From the NCBI RefSeq assembly GCF_007992835.1, contig NZ_BKBA01000002.1, positions 176,067 through 240,066 on the forward strand: DNA of 64,000 nt. Direction: 5' to 3'. The position numbers and the translations under genes were made by a program. Shown here one piece after another: positions 48,086 through 56,913 of this stretch. The DNA is from Knoellia locipacati (GTDB lineage Bacteria > Actinomycetota > Actinomycetes > Actinomycetales > Dermatophilaceae). Position 1 is the first letter of the stretch; each line of letters opens with the position of its first letter. The notes under the pieces were generated by a model. The model was not told where the DNA came from, made no database searches, and saw nothing but the letters and a program-made list of their open reading frames with translations.

Positions 48086-48149
48086 GCCCCCCATTGTGTC
48101 CGCCGCCCCCGACAGCCCCGCGCCCTGCTCCCGGCAGGACCGGACCGGC

Positions 48150-48866
48150 TCAGGCCTCGGGCTCGATGAGGTTGCGCCTCATGGCATAGAGGGCCGCCTC
48201 GACGCGCGAGTGGAGCTGGAGCTTCTCGAGGATGTTGCGGACGTGGTTCTTGACGGTGTTCTCGCTGATGAACAGCTGGGTCGCGATCTCCTTGTTGGCC
48301 TTGCCCCGGGCCACGAGCGAGAGCACCTCGAGCTCGCGGTCGGTGAGGCGCGGACCCGTCGACTCGTCCTTGGGCGGCTCGTTGCTCAGCCGCGAGAACT
48401 CGGCGATGAGCTGGCTGGCCATGTGCGGCGGGATCATCGACTGGCCCGCGTGGGCCATCCGCACCGACTGGGCGATCTGCTCGGTCGGCAGGTCCTTGAG
48501 GAGGTAGCCGCTCGCGCCGGCCTTGATGGCCGAGAAGAGGTCGGACTCGTCGTCGGAGGCGGTGAGGATGAGGATCTTGGTGTCCGGTGCCTTCTCCTTG
48601 ATCGCCGTGCACGCCTCGATCCCGCTGTTGCCGGGCATGCGCACGTCGAGGAGGACGACATCGGGCTCGAACTCGAAGACCTTCTCGACGGCCTCCACTC
48701 CGGAGGCGGCCTCGGCGACGATCTCGAGGTCGGGTTCCAGGCCGATGACGGCCTGCATGCCACGACGGTAGAGGTCGTGGTCATCGACGATGACGATGCG
48801 GATACGTTCGCTGGTCTGCCCGTTGGACGAGGCCCGCGAACCCGGCTCAGAAAGGGGCGGACTCAC
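48150..48866 (-). CDS. NarL/LuxR-type response regulator
   Basis: A 238-residue two-domain response regulator. The phospho-acceptor is D74 in VVLLDVRMPG, and the conserved lysine lies in YLLKDLP. The carboxy-terminal LuxR helix-turn-helix has LTDRELEVLSLVARGKANKEI. No partner kinase is beside it. The start GTG 48866 is chosen because CAGGAT lies six bases upstream as a -10-like box and the residues further upstream do not look like protein. The first 20 residues are disordered. Confidence 0.9.
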   Translation of the reverse strand: MSPPLSEPGSRASSNGQTSERIRIVIVDDHDLYRRGMQAVIGLEPDLEIVAEAASGVEAVEKVFEFEPDVVLLDVRMPGNSGIEACTAIKEKAPDTKILILTASDDESDLFSAIKAGASGYLLKDLPTEQIAQSVRMAHAGQSMIPPHMASQLIAEFSRLSNEPPKDESTGPRLTDRELEVLSLVARGKANKEIATQLFISENTVKNHVRNILEKLQLHSRVEAALYAMRRNLIEPEA

Positions 48867-48938
48867 GTGGTCATCCTGACACGGTGAGTCCGCCCCCGTC
48901 CGCCTTATCGTCAACTCCCCCAACGGAAGGTGTGCACG

Positions 48939-49607
48939 TCAGGAGGCTGCGGCCCGCTCTGACTGGCCCTGACCGGCCTCCACGGAGTCGGTCGCGACGT
49001 GGGTGGCACTGCCGTTGAGATCGAGGTGCAGGACGCCGTAGGACCAGCCACGGCGGCGATACACGACGCTGGCCTTGTCGGTGTCGAGGTCGTGGAACAG
49101 GTAGAAGTCGTGACCGACGAGCTCCATCTCGCGCAGGGCCTGGTCGAGCGTCATCGGCGCGGAGGTGTGGACCTTCTCACGCACCTCGATCGGCGAGTCG
49201 CCGAAGGCTCCACCGTCGTCCTCGCCCGCTGCCGCGCTGTCGTCCTGCGGCTCGGGGGGCACGAAGGCCGTGGCGGCGGCGACCGACTCCTGGCTGTGGC
49301 GTCCGCGGCGGACCGTCCGGTCGTGCTTGCGGCGGAGGCGTTCCAGCAGCTTCTCGAGAGCAACATCGAGTGCGGCGTACTTGTCCTCCTGGCACGCTTC
49401 GGCGCGCACGACAGGGCCCTTGATGTGACACGTGATCTCCACGCGGTCACAGGCCTTGGACTGTCGACGGTTCGCTTCGTGGCTGACCACGACCTCGATG
49501 CGGCGCGTTCGCGGAGCGAGCTGCTGGACCTTCTCGAGCTTCTCTGCGATGTGCTGCCGGAATCGGTCCGAGACGGTCGTGTGGCGTCCGGTGACGACGA
49601 TGTCCAC
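48939..49607 (-). CDS. hpf: Ribosome hibernation promoting factor, long form
   Basis: A 222-residue long-form HPF. The amino-terminal ribosome-binding domain opens VDIVVTGRHTTVSDRFRQHI, and the carboxy-terminal dimerisation domain (MTLDQALREMELVGHDFYLF, VVYRRRGWSYGVL) drives 100S ribosome formation. Start GTG 49607 has AAGGAGG six bases upstream. The gene sits between secA and comF as in M. tuberculosis (Rv3241c). Confidence 0.96.
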   Translation of the reverse strand: MDIVVTGRHTTVSDRFRQHIAEKLEKVQQLAPRTRRIEVVVSHEANRRQSKACDRVEITCHIKGPVVRAEACQEDKYAALDVALEKLLERLRRKHDRTVRRGRHSQESVAAATAFVPPEPQDDSAAAGEDDGGAFGDSPIEVREKVHTSAPMTLDQALREMELVGHDFYLFHDLDTDKASVVYRRRGWSYGVLHLDLNGSATHVATDSVEAGQGQSERAAAS

Positions 49608-49692
49608 TTGTCCTCCTTGTGTCGGGGGGCGTGCCTGTGGGTGCCTGACGAGGGCTACGGGCGGCGGCACCACCTCCGAGGGAGGATCGGTC

Positions 49693-50460
49693 TCATGCAC
49701 CGACGTTAGACCTGTCACCGGACCCTTTCAAGGGAGGGCGGCAGGGCAATCCCGCATGGTGGTCGACCTGTCTGCGGGTGGCACCGATCGCCGCGCCCAG
49801 GACCGTGCCGGCGCCCGCGTCCCGCAGGGCTCGGGCCGCCTCGGCGAGCGTCGCACCGGTCGTCACGAGGTCGTCGACGACGATGCACACCGCCCCGCCG
49901 ACCACCCTCACGTGCCGCTCGCGCACGGCCATGGCACCGGCGAGGTTGCTGGCCCGGGCCGCTGCGTCGAGCGTGGACTGGTCCTTCGTGAGCCGCGTCG
50001 CGACGAGCACCTCGGCGACCGTGACCCGGCCCGGGACCGAGGCCGCCGCGCCGCTCACGAGCGGTGTCAGCGGCACGTCCCCCCGCCGTCGCCGCGCCCT
50101 GGGCGAACCCGGCACCGGGACGACGAGCAGCCCTCTCCCGCGCAGGGAGTCACGCGCAGCGGGCTCTGCGCCCGCAGCGGCCCGAAGCGCCGGAGCCAGC
50201 CAGGTCGCGAGGGTCCGGTGGAGGTCCCGACGTCCCTCGTCCTTGTATGCCGTGACGACGGCCCGGAGCGCGCCGCTCGCCTCGCCGGAGACCCAGCAGG
50301 ACGGCATACCGGGTGGTGGGGGTGACGGGACGGCCACGCGCGGCGACGCGTGGAGGCACTCGAGCGCCGCGTCGCGGCAGCGCGGGCACAACGGCGCACC
50401 CGGCCGGTGGCAGAGCGCGCACGCGGCGGGCAGCACGAGGTCGAGGAGCTCGGACAGCAC
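49693..50460 (-). CDS. ComF-family phosphoribosyltransferase-like protein
   Basis: A 255-residue protein with an amino-terminal zinc-finger-like CALCHRPGAPLCPRC and a carboxy-terminal phosphoribosyltransferase fold with the PRPP-binding loop CIVVDDLVTTGATLAEA. ComF proteins assist single-strand DNA transfer in competent bacteria, but the actinobacterial copy next to hpf (Rv3242c) has no proven role. It starts at GTG 50460 and is not overlapped with lpqB; 108 bases separate them. Confidence 0.9.
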   Translation of the reverse strand: MLSELLDLVLPAACALCHRPGAPLCPRCRDAALECLHASPRVAVPSPPPPGMPSCWVSGEASGALRAVVTAYKDEGRRDLHRTLATWLAPALRAAAGAEPAARDSLRGRGLLVVPVPGSPRARRRRGDVPLTPLVSGAAASVPGRVTVAEVLVATRLTKDQSTLDAAARASNLAGAMAVRERHVRVVGGAVCIVVDDLVTTGATLAEAARALRDAGAGTVLGAAIGATRRQVDHHAGLPCRPPLKGSGDRSNVGA

Positions 50461-50568
50461 CCCTGCACCCTGCGTCGCCGGCCTCGGTGCGCGCGAGCCC
50501 GGACCCTCGCACCTGTGGACGGCGACGCCCTTCGACGCTGCCTGTGGACGACCCGGTCGAAGAGGTCC

Positions 50569-52350
50569 TCAGCGGGTGGGCACGAGGACGTCGGTCCCCT
50601 GCCCGAGCGAGAGCCACTGCTGGCCCGCGCGGCTGATCACGGTGCCGTCGGAGTTCGTCACGAGGATGTCGCGCTCACCGCCGGCGGACGTGATCGAGAT
50701 GCCCTTGCGGGTCTCGCCGAGCCCCTGCTCCTCACCGTCGATCGAGAGGACGTAGGGGCGGCGCTGCTCGGTCGTGCCCGCCCGGCGCGCGAGGGTCGCC
50801 ACGGACGTGTTGGAGAGCCACACGAGCCCGGCCGGGTCGACCAGGGTCGAACCGAGCCGCAGCGGCTCGGCCAGCCGGACCGGGCGTCCCCCGGCGTCGC
50901 GCGCGACTCCGGTGACGGCGACCTGTGCGTCGGTGCCGTTCTCGGCCGTGTGCAGGATCGCGACCCGGTCACCCGACGGCGAGGGCTTGGCCTCGACGAC
51001 CCGTCGCTTCGCCAGCCAGCCCGCAGCGACCGCCACGGCGGCCGTCTGGCGTTCCTTGGCCGGGTCGGCGGCGACCGAGAACGTCCACAGCCGTTTGGCG
51101 GAGTCCTCGTCGAGCCCGATGCCGCCGGCCCACAGGAAGCTGCGCGTGTCGTAGGTCGGGTGCCCGACCTTGGTACCGAAGAACGGCATGTCGTAGCGGT
51201 TGGTGCCGTGGAACCGCGACAGCCCGCCGCCGTCCGGGTCGACCGCGGCGATGTCGGTGCCGTCGGCCGACAGCGCGAGCGAGTGGAAGTCCTCGCGGAC
51301 GTCGACGTTGCCCGACCTGCGCGGGTCCTTGTCGACGAAGCTCGTGCTTGGCAGGAGGTAGATCGACTCGCCGCGCCGGATCATCGGCCGGCCGAGCGGG
51401 ACGACCGGCGGCGCCGGGAACCCGACCTGGTCGATGGTGCGCACCGGGAGGTCGACGTCGGGCAGCTCGAGCGTCACGTCGCGCACCCGGATCGTCACGC
51501 CCTGCACCTGCGGGTCCTGGAGGAGCGTCGAGACGAGCTGCGCCCAGACGTTCTCGCGCTGTGTCTTGTCGGTGGGGACCTGACCGGTGATGTCAACCCG
51601 GGCCACGCCGTCGGTGACCGAGACCGAGTCGGCGGTGAGCCGCGCACCCCGCGGGATGTCGTTGCGGACGGCGTCGCCGAGGTATGCCGGCGGGTCACCG
51701 AGCTGGGCGCGCGCCAGTCGCGTGGCGAGGTGGTCCGGGGGGAACCAGCGCCGGTCGGGGACGAGCGCGCGGCGGTCGCTGGCGAGGTAGTGCAGGGAGT
51801 AGGGCTGGAGCAGGCGCCCGAGGTCGGAGGTGGTGATCCACCGGCCGAAACCCTTGGGAACGTTGCTGATCCGCCACTCACCGTTGATCCGGGCGAACTG
51901 GAACTCGACCCGGCGGGCGGCACCGCCGGCGGCCTTGACGTAGCGGCCGTCGGTGCCGATCGAGGCCTCGACAGGGCCGGAGAGGACGGCGACGTCGGGC
52001 GTGCGGTTCGTCACCGAGAGCGGGGTGGTGGCGGAGTAGAGAACGACCTCGCCCTCGGGCACCCAGCCCTTGTCGGCGTCCTCGGTGAGGAAGCTGCGGG
52101 CCGTGTCGAAGTTGCCGTCGCTCGCGGCGCCTGCGCGCACGAAGCCGAGCACGATGTCGCGCTGGGAGGCGCCCTTGGCCGGCGGCGGGAAGAACGCGCG
52201 CACGGGCTGGACGTCACCGCCACGGACCTCGAGCCCGGGCTGGACGGGCGTGCTCGTCCCGATGCCGCCGCAGGCGCTCAGCAGGGTGGCGACGACGACG
52301 AGTGCACCCGCGCGGGCGAGGCGGTGGCCTCGGCGCCGTTGCGTCGTCAC
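50569..52350 (-). CDS. lpqB: Lipoprotein LpqB
   Basis: A 593-residue lipoprotein with lipobox LLSAC (lipid cysteine C27), a GerMN-type domain in the first half (twice, about 60-290), and a beta-propeller-like carboxy-terminal part. LpqB interacts with the external domain of the MtrB kinase and tunes MtrA activity. The start GTG 52350 overlaps the mtrB stop by four bases, so the three genes are an operon as in other actinobacteria. Confidence 0.95.
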   Translation of the reverse strand: MTTQRRRGHRLARAGALVVVATLLSACGGIGTSTPVQPGLEVRGGDVQPVRAFFPPPAKGASQRDIVLGFVRAGAASDGNFDTARSFLTEDADKGWVPEGEVVLYSATTPLSVTNRTPDVAVLSGPVEASIGTDGRYVKAAGGAARRVEFQFARINGEWRISNVPKGFGRWITTSDLGRLLQPYSLHYLASDRRALVPDRRWFPPDHLATRLARAQLGDPPAYLGDAVRNDIPRGARLTADSVSVTDGVARVDITGQVPTDKTQRENVWAQLVSTLLQDPQVQGVTIRVRDVTLELPDVDLPVRTIDQVGFPAPPVVPLGRPMIRRGESIYLLPSTSFVDKDPRRSGNVDVREDFHSLALSADGTDIAAVDPDGGGLSRFHGTNRYDMPFFGTKVGHPTYDTRSFLWAGGIGLDEDSAKRLWTFSVAADPAKERQTAAVAVAAGWLAKRRVVEAKPSPSGDRVAILHTAENGTDAQVAVTGVARDAGGRPVRLAEPLRLGSTLVDPAGLVWLSNTSVATLARRAGTTEQRRPYVLSIDGEEQGLGETRKGISITSAGGERDILVTNSDGTVISRAGQQWLSLGQGTDVLVPTR

Positions 52351-54077
52351 GACCGCTCACCCGGTGAGAGCGCGAGGGGCGAGGACGTCAGCGAATGGCC
52401 CGAGCGCTGCGGCAGGGTGAGGCGGAACCGCGAGCCGGCGCCGGGCTCGCCCCACGCCTGGAGCCAGCCGTTGTGCAGCCGCGCGTCCTCGAGGGCGATG
52501 GCGAGGCCGAGACCCGTGCCGCCGGTGGTGCGGGCCCGCGCCGGGTCGGCCCGCCAGAACCGGTTGAAGACCATCGACGCCTCGCCGTGGCGCAGGCCGA
52601 CGCCGTGGTCCTCGACGACGACGGCGACGGCGCCGTCACCCTCACGCAGGTGGATGGTGACGGGCTTGCCCTCACCGTGCTCGACCGCGTTGACGACGAG
52701 GTTGCGCAGGATGCGTTCGACCCGGCGGCCGTCGACCTCGGCCTCGACCGGCCCGGTCTCGACCACCTCGATCGTCGAGCCCCGCCGGTCCGCGAGCGGC
52801 CGGGCCGCGTCGACGACGTCCTCGACGATGTCGCGCAGGTCGATCGGCTCGAGCTCGAGGGCGGCGGCCCCGGCGTCGAAGCGGCTGATCTCGAGCAGGT
52901 CGGCGAGCAGCGACTCGAACCGGTCGAGCTCACCCTGGAGGAGCTCGGCGGAGCGCCCCACGACGGGGTCGAAGTCGGAGCGCGAGTCGTAGAGCAGGTC
53001 GCCGGCCATCCGGATCGTCGTCAGCGGGGTGCGCAGCTCGTGGGACACGTCCGAGACGAACCGCTGCTGGACGCGGCTCAGCCCCTCGAGCTGGCGGATC
53101 TGCGACTGCAGGCTGTCGGCCATCGCGTTGAACGACGTACCGAGGAGGGCGAGGTCGTCCTCGCCGCGCGACGGCATACGTTCGTTGAGCTTGCCCGACG
53201 CGAGACGTTCGGAGACCTCGGCAGCCCGGCGCACGGGCGAGACGACCTGCTTGGTGACCACCCAGGCGACCGCGCCCACGAGCGCCGTGAGGATGAGGCC
53301 GGCGATGCTGAACGCCGTGGAGATCAGACTCATCGTCTGGATCTCCTGCGTCATCGGGTAGATGTAGTAGAGGTCGTAGCGACCGGCTCGCGGGACCTCG
53401 ACCCCGGTCCCGACAAACACCGCCGGGACCTGGCGGCCGTTGATGAGGACGTCGCTCACCATCGTGTGCTGGCGGGTGGGGTCGTCCGCGACGGCCCGCC
53501 GGAGCGGCTGGGTCACGGCCGACAGCCCGACTCCCCCGGACTCGAGCGAGTCCAGGACCGTCGGGTTGGTGTTCTTGACCCCGCGCAGCATGACGACGTA
53601 GCGGGAGGGCTCGGGCCCGACGGGCGTGAGCGTCGACTTCATGATGTCGAGCGCGGCGAGGTTGAGCTCCTGGGCCGTCGTCCCTGTGGTGTTGTCCCAC
53701 TGGGTCTGGACGGCCTGGGTCAGCGTGCGGGCTTCGTACTCACTCGTGCTGACCTTGTCGTTGCGCAGCCCGCTGGCGATCTCGTTGTAGAGGTAGGAGC
53801 CGAGCAGCGAGACGACGACGATGCCGAGGACCACGGTCGTGGAGACGACGCGGAACTGCAGCGAGCGCCGCCACGTGCGCACGAGCGCCCTGGCCAGGGC
53901 GACGATGCCGCGCGCGACCGTCCGCAGGACGTCCATCACCCGGCCGCCGATCTGGCGCACGTGCCCCACGAAGGAGGGTGACGGCGTGGGCGCCGCCACC
54001 GGTGGGGGCGTCGCGGACGGCGTGCGTGACGGTGACGCTCCGGCGCCAGGTGCTTTGGCGATCGGCGTCCCCGACAT
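52347..54077 (-). CDS. mtrB: Sensor histidine kinase MtrB
   Basis: A 576-residue membrane kinase. A Pro/Ser-rich start is followed by a first membrane helix (VVSTTVVLGIVVVSLLGSYLY), an external domain, a second helix (AGLILTALVGAVAWVV), HAMP, then the H-box FVSDVSHELRTPLTTIR near residue 344 and the ATPase domain (NAVEHG, GTGLGLAI). MtrB phosphorylates MtrA to coordinate cell division, peptidoglycan hydrolases and replication. Confidence 0.96.
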   Translation of the reverse strand: MSGTPIAKAPGAGASPSRTPSATPPPVAAPTPSPSFVGHVRQIGGRVMDVLRTVARGIVALARALVRTWRRSLQFRVVSTTVVLGIVVVSLLGSYLYNEIASGLRNDKVSTSEYEARTLTQAVQTQWDNTTGTTAQELNLAALDIMKSTLTPVGPEPSRYVVMLRGVKNTNPTVLDSLESGGVGLSAVTQPLRRAVADDPTRQHTMVSDVLINGRQVPAVFVGTGVEVPRAGRYDLYYIYPMTQEIQTMSLISTAFSIAGLILTALVGAVAWVVTKQVVSPVRRAAEVSERLASGKLNERMPSRGEDDLALLGTSFNAMADSLQSQIRQLEGLSRVQQRFVSDVSHELRTPLTTIRMAGDLLYDSRSDFDPVVGRSAELLQGELDRFESLLADLLEISRFDAGAAALELEPIDLRDIVEDVVDAARPLADRRGSTIEVVETGPVEAEVDGRRVERILRNLVVNAVEHGEGKPVTIHLREGDGAVAVVVEDHGVGLRHGEASMVFNRFWRADPARARTTGGTGLGLAIALEDARLHNGWLQAWGEPGAGSRFRLTLPQRSGHSLTSSPLALSPGERS

Positions 54078-54079
54078 GG

Positions 54080-54757
54080 TCAGGCCGGCCCGGCCCGGTA
54101 GCCCACGCCACGCACGGTGACGACGATCTCGGGGCGCTCGGGGTCCTTCTCGATCTTGGAGCGGAGCCGCTGGACGTGGACGTTGACCAGGCGGGTGTCA
54201 CCGGCGTGGCGGTAGCCCCAGACCTGCTCGAGCAGCACCTCGCGGGTGAAGACCTGCCACGGCTTGCGGGCGAGCGCGACGAGGAGGTCGAACTCGAGCG
54301 GGGTGAGGCTGAGCGACTCGCCGCCGCGCTTGACCGAGTGGCCCGCCACGTCGATCGTCAGGTCACCGATGGTGAGGCGCTCGGGCTCGGCGTCGTTGTC
54401 GCGTCGCAGTCGCGCGCGGACCCGGGCGATGAGCTCCTGGGGCTTGAAGGGCTTGACGACGTAGTCGTCGGCACCCGACTCGAGACCGACGACGACGTCG
54501 ATGGTGTCGGTGCGTGCCGTGAGCATGACGATGGGGACACCGGACTCGGCGCGGATCCGCCGGCACACCTCGAGACCGTCGATGCCCGGGAGCATGACGT
54601 CGAGGAGCACGAGGTCGGGGCGCGCCTCGCGGAACGCCGCCAGTGCACCGGAGCCGTCGGCGACGTGGCTGACCTCCAGTCCCTCGTTGCGAAGCACGAT
54701 GCCGAGCATCTCCGCGAGAGCGAGATCGTCGTCGACGACGAGCACGCGACCCTTCAC
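54080..54757 (-). CDS. mtrA: Response regulator MtrA
   Basis: A 225-residue OmpR-type regulator. Phosphorylation would be at D53 in LVLLDVMLPG, and K102 closes the receiver site. The carboxy-terminal winged helix ends with the usual GVGYRAGPA. GTG 54757, with GAAGGGA upstream, fits the family's opening MKGRVLVVDDD and length; longer readings cover the promoter. Two bases separate it from mtrB. Confidence 0.97.
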   Translation of the reverse strand: MKGRVLVVDDDLALAEMLGIVLRNEGLEVSHVADGSGALAAFREARPDLVLLDVMLPGIDGLEVCRRIRAESGVPIVMLTARTDTIDVVVGLESGADDYVVKPFKPQELIARVRARLRRDNDAEPERLTIGDLTIDVAGHSVKRGGESLSLTPLEFDLLVALARKPWQVFTREVLLEQVWGYRHAGDTRLVNVHVQRLRSKIEKDPERPEIVVTVRGVGYRAGPA

Positions 54758-54830
54758 GGTCAGTCCCTTCCCTCTGGGCGACACGCCGCAGGACGACGTG
54801 TGCCGGCACGGTGACGCGCCGGTGGTCCAT

Positions 54831-54849
54831 GTTCGCACAGCGAACTGTG
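54831..54849. promoter_or_regulatory. Overlapping dyads upstream of mtrA
   Basis: The 19 bases GTTCGCACAGCGAACTGTG hold two overlapping inverted repeats, GTTCGC-N3-GCGAAC and CACAG-N4-CTGTG. They lie 74 bases before mtrA and include a CACAGCG word that recalls published MtrA target sites, so autoregulation is possible. Confidence 0.4.
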
Positions 54850-54919
54850 CTCCCCTGTCAGCCCCGCTGCGACGCGGTGTCGCGGCCGGGCGGTGGGGGT
54901 CGCACCGGTCCGTGCGCCG

Positions 54920-54937
54920 ATGGGGAGTCCTCCCCAT
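54920..54937. promoter_or_regulatory. 18-bp palindrome ATGGGGA-N4-TCCCCAT
   Basis: A perfect inverted repeat with 7-bp arms in the 282-base gap between mtrA and the secreted cell-wall gene, about 100 bases upstream of the latter. A TACGTT box (54960-54965) follows it and could be the -10 of that gene. It looks like an operator. Confidence 0.4.
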
Positions 54938-55039
54938 GTCCAACCCGGGCGAGCAGTCCTACGTTCGGAGCCGGGCTCGCCGACCGGCGTCGGTCCCGGC
55001 GCGGCCGGGCAGCCCGCAACCGTCTGGAGGGGAAATCTC

Positions 55040-55948
55040 ATGAAGCGCAGTCCCATGGGCCGCAGGTCGGTCCTTGCAGCACCGCTCGCCGTCGTTGCCG
55101 TCGGCGCACTCGCGTTCGGCACCGCCGCCGCGGCGCCCAGCGCGACACCCGTCGCCTCGGCACCCACAGTGGCGTCCGCGACGACCGCCCTGCCGAGCGT
55201 CGACATGGCCCGCGTCCTCGCCGCCGCCCAGGTCGAGCCGCGCTGCGGTGACAAGGCCGGGCTCGCCGACAACGCCTCGACCACGCTCGTGCAGTCGGCG
55301 CTGCAGTCCAAGAGCATCAGCACGACCGCCGACGGGTGGTACGGCAACGGCACCACCTCTGCGTACGCCACCTGGCAGCGCCGCCAGGGCTACTCCGGCA
55401 TCGACGCCAACGGCCTGCCCGGCGTCTCCTCGCTCACCACGCTCGGCGCCAACCGCTTCACCGTCGCCCACAAGGTCAGCACCGGCAGCCGGACCTCGTC
55501 GTACGGCGGCAAGCGGGTCAACGACCGCACCCGCCAGATGCTCCAGGCCGCGGACAACCTGCTCCCCGGGTGGAACTTCAGCCTCACCCAGGGCAGCTAC
55601 AACCCCGGCGGTGTCTCGGCCTCGGCCGGAACCCACGACGGCGGCGGCGTCGTCGACATCTCCGTGGGCGGCCTCTCGGACGCCCAGCGCTGGCAGCAGG
55701 TCAAGGCCCTCCGCACGGTCGGCTTCGCGGCCTGGCTGCGCACACCGGCCCAGGGCTTCAGCTACCACATCCACGCCGTCGCCATCGGCGACCCGGACAT
55801 CTGGCAGAAGGACGGCGGCCACGTCGCCCGCGACCAGGTCTGCGACTACTACATCGGCAAGAACGGCCTGGCCAGCCACGCGGCCGACAACACCCCGTCG
55901 TCCTACCGGGTGCCGTTCACCTGGTGGGAGCGCTACAAGGGCCTCTGA
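55040..55948 (+). CDS. Secreted peptidoglycan-binding/M15-like cell-wall protein
   Basis: A 302-residue exported protein. A signal peptide (KRSPMGRRSVLAAPLAVVAV and on) ends near residue 32. A peptidoglycan-binding-like repeat lies at about 95-140 (WYGNGTTSAYATWQRRQGY). The carboxy-terminal domain has THDGGGVVDIS near 197 and YHIHAV near 242, giving the His/Asp/His set of M15-like zinc peptidases, so a D,D- or L,D-carboxypeptidase role is likely. GGAGGGGAAA fixes ATG 55040. Cell-wall hydrolases are typical MtrA targets, and this gene faces away from mtrA. Confidence 0.82.
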   Translation: MKRSPMGRRSVLAAPLAVVAVGALAFGTAAAAPSATPVASAPTVASATTALPSVDMARVLAAAQVEPRCGDKAGLADNASTTLVQSALQSKSISTTADGWYGNGTTSAYATWQRRQGYSGIDANGLPGVSSLTTLGANRFTVAHKVSTGSRTSSYGGKRVNDRTRQMLQAADNLLPGWNFSLTQGSYNPGGVSASAGTHDGGGVVDISVGGLSDAQRWQQVKALRTVGFAAWLRTPAQGFSYHIHAVAIGDPDIWQKDGGHVARDQVCDYYIGKNGLASHAADNTPSSYRVPFTWWERYKGL

Positions 55949-55958
55949 CCGACCGTGT

Positions 55959-56001
55959 CGGGAGCCGGCACCGGGCTGGCCATGCCGGGTGTCAGCTCCC
56001 G
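55959..56001. terminator. Terminator-like hairpin between the cell-wall gene and tadC
   Basis: CGGGAGC (55959-55965) pairs with GCTCCCG (55995-56001), with CGGCA/TGCCG as an inner stem. It lies between convergent genes. The stem has an uneven bulge and no T-tract. Confidence 0.5.
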
Positions 56002-56010
56002 GCCGCACGA

Positions 56011-56910
56011 TCAGCCCAGGACCCGTGCGATGTTGATCGCTGCGGGCCCGAGGATCACCACGAAGATCACCGGGAAGATGCAGACGAGCACGGGGAAGAT
56101 GACCTTGACCGCCACCTTCTGTGCCTTCTCCTCCGCCAGCTGGCGACGGATGACCCGCATCTCCTTGGTCTGCTCCCGGAGGACCCCTGCGATCGGCACA
56201 CCGAGGCGGTCGGCCTGCACCAGTGCCGAGACGAAGTTCTTGACCTCGGGTGCGGTGTTGCGACGTGCCATGCTCTGGAATGCCTCCGAGCGGGACTTGC
56301 CGATCTGGAACTCCGCCATGACTCGTGCGAACTCGCCGCCGATGGGTCCGGTGACGTTGCGCGCCACCTGACCGAGCGCTGCGTCGAAGCCCTGGCCCGA
56401 CTCGACACAGACGGTGAGCATGTCGAGGGCGTCGGCGAACCCGCGCCGAACCTCCTCCTGACGTCGCAGAGCCGAGTTGTAGATGAGGAGGTCGGGCAGG
56501 AAGAAGGCCGCTGCACCGAGCCCGGCAGCTGCGAGCAGGCCGAGGAGCGAGAGACCGCCGAAAAGAAGGCCGAGAGCTGCACCGCCGAGCAGACCGACTC
56601 CCTTCGCGCCGTAGATCCGTTCGACCGGCCACGCCGGGGGGTTGCCCGCACGGTCGAGACCGGCGGCCAATCGCTCGGTGGTGCCAGACGGTGAGAGCCG
56701 GTGCGCCACACCCTTGAGGCCGTCCTCGAATGGAAGGACGAAGCGGTCCCGCGCCCCCAGCTCGGACTTGGCGACCGTCCTGCTGTCCGGTCGGTGACTC
56801 ACGAGCTCGAGCGAACGGGCGACGCCGGTGGTACCGGCACCAGCGGTGGCCATGATGACCACCACCGTACCCAAGGCGGCTGCGACGAAGATGGCGCCGA
56901 TGATCAGCAT
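56011..56910 (-). CDS. tadC: Tad pilus inner-membrane protein TadC
   Basis: A 299-residue type II secretion F-domain protein, the second platform protein of the Tad pilus. A first membrane helix at the start is followed by two in the middle and the T2SSF domain (RRGFADALDMLTVCVESGQGFDAAL), and one helix at the end. It follows the VWA-TadB gene after three bases and is the last gene of the operon. Confidence 0.92.
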   Translation of the reverse strand: MLIIGAIFVAAALGTVVVIMATAGAGTTGVARSLELVSHRPDSRTVAKSELGARDRFVLPFEDGLKGVAHRLSPSGTTERLAAGLDRAGNPPAWPVERIYGAKGVGLLGGAALGLLFGGLSLLGLLAAAGLGAAAFFLPDLLIYNSALRRQEEVRRGFADALDMLTVCVESGQGFDAALGQVARNVTGPIGGEFARVMAEFQIGKSRSEAFQSMARRNTAPEVKNFVSALVQADRLGVPIAGVLREQTKEMRVIRRQLAEEKAQKVAVKVIFPVLVCIFPVIFVVILGPAAINIARVLG

Positions 56911-56913
56911 GGT

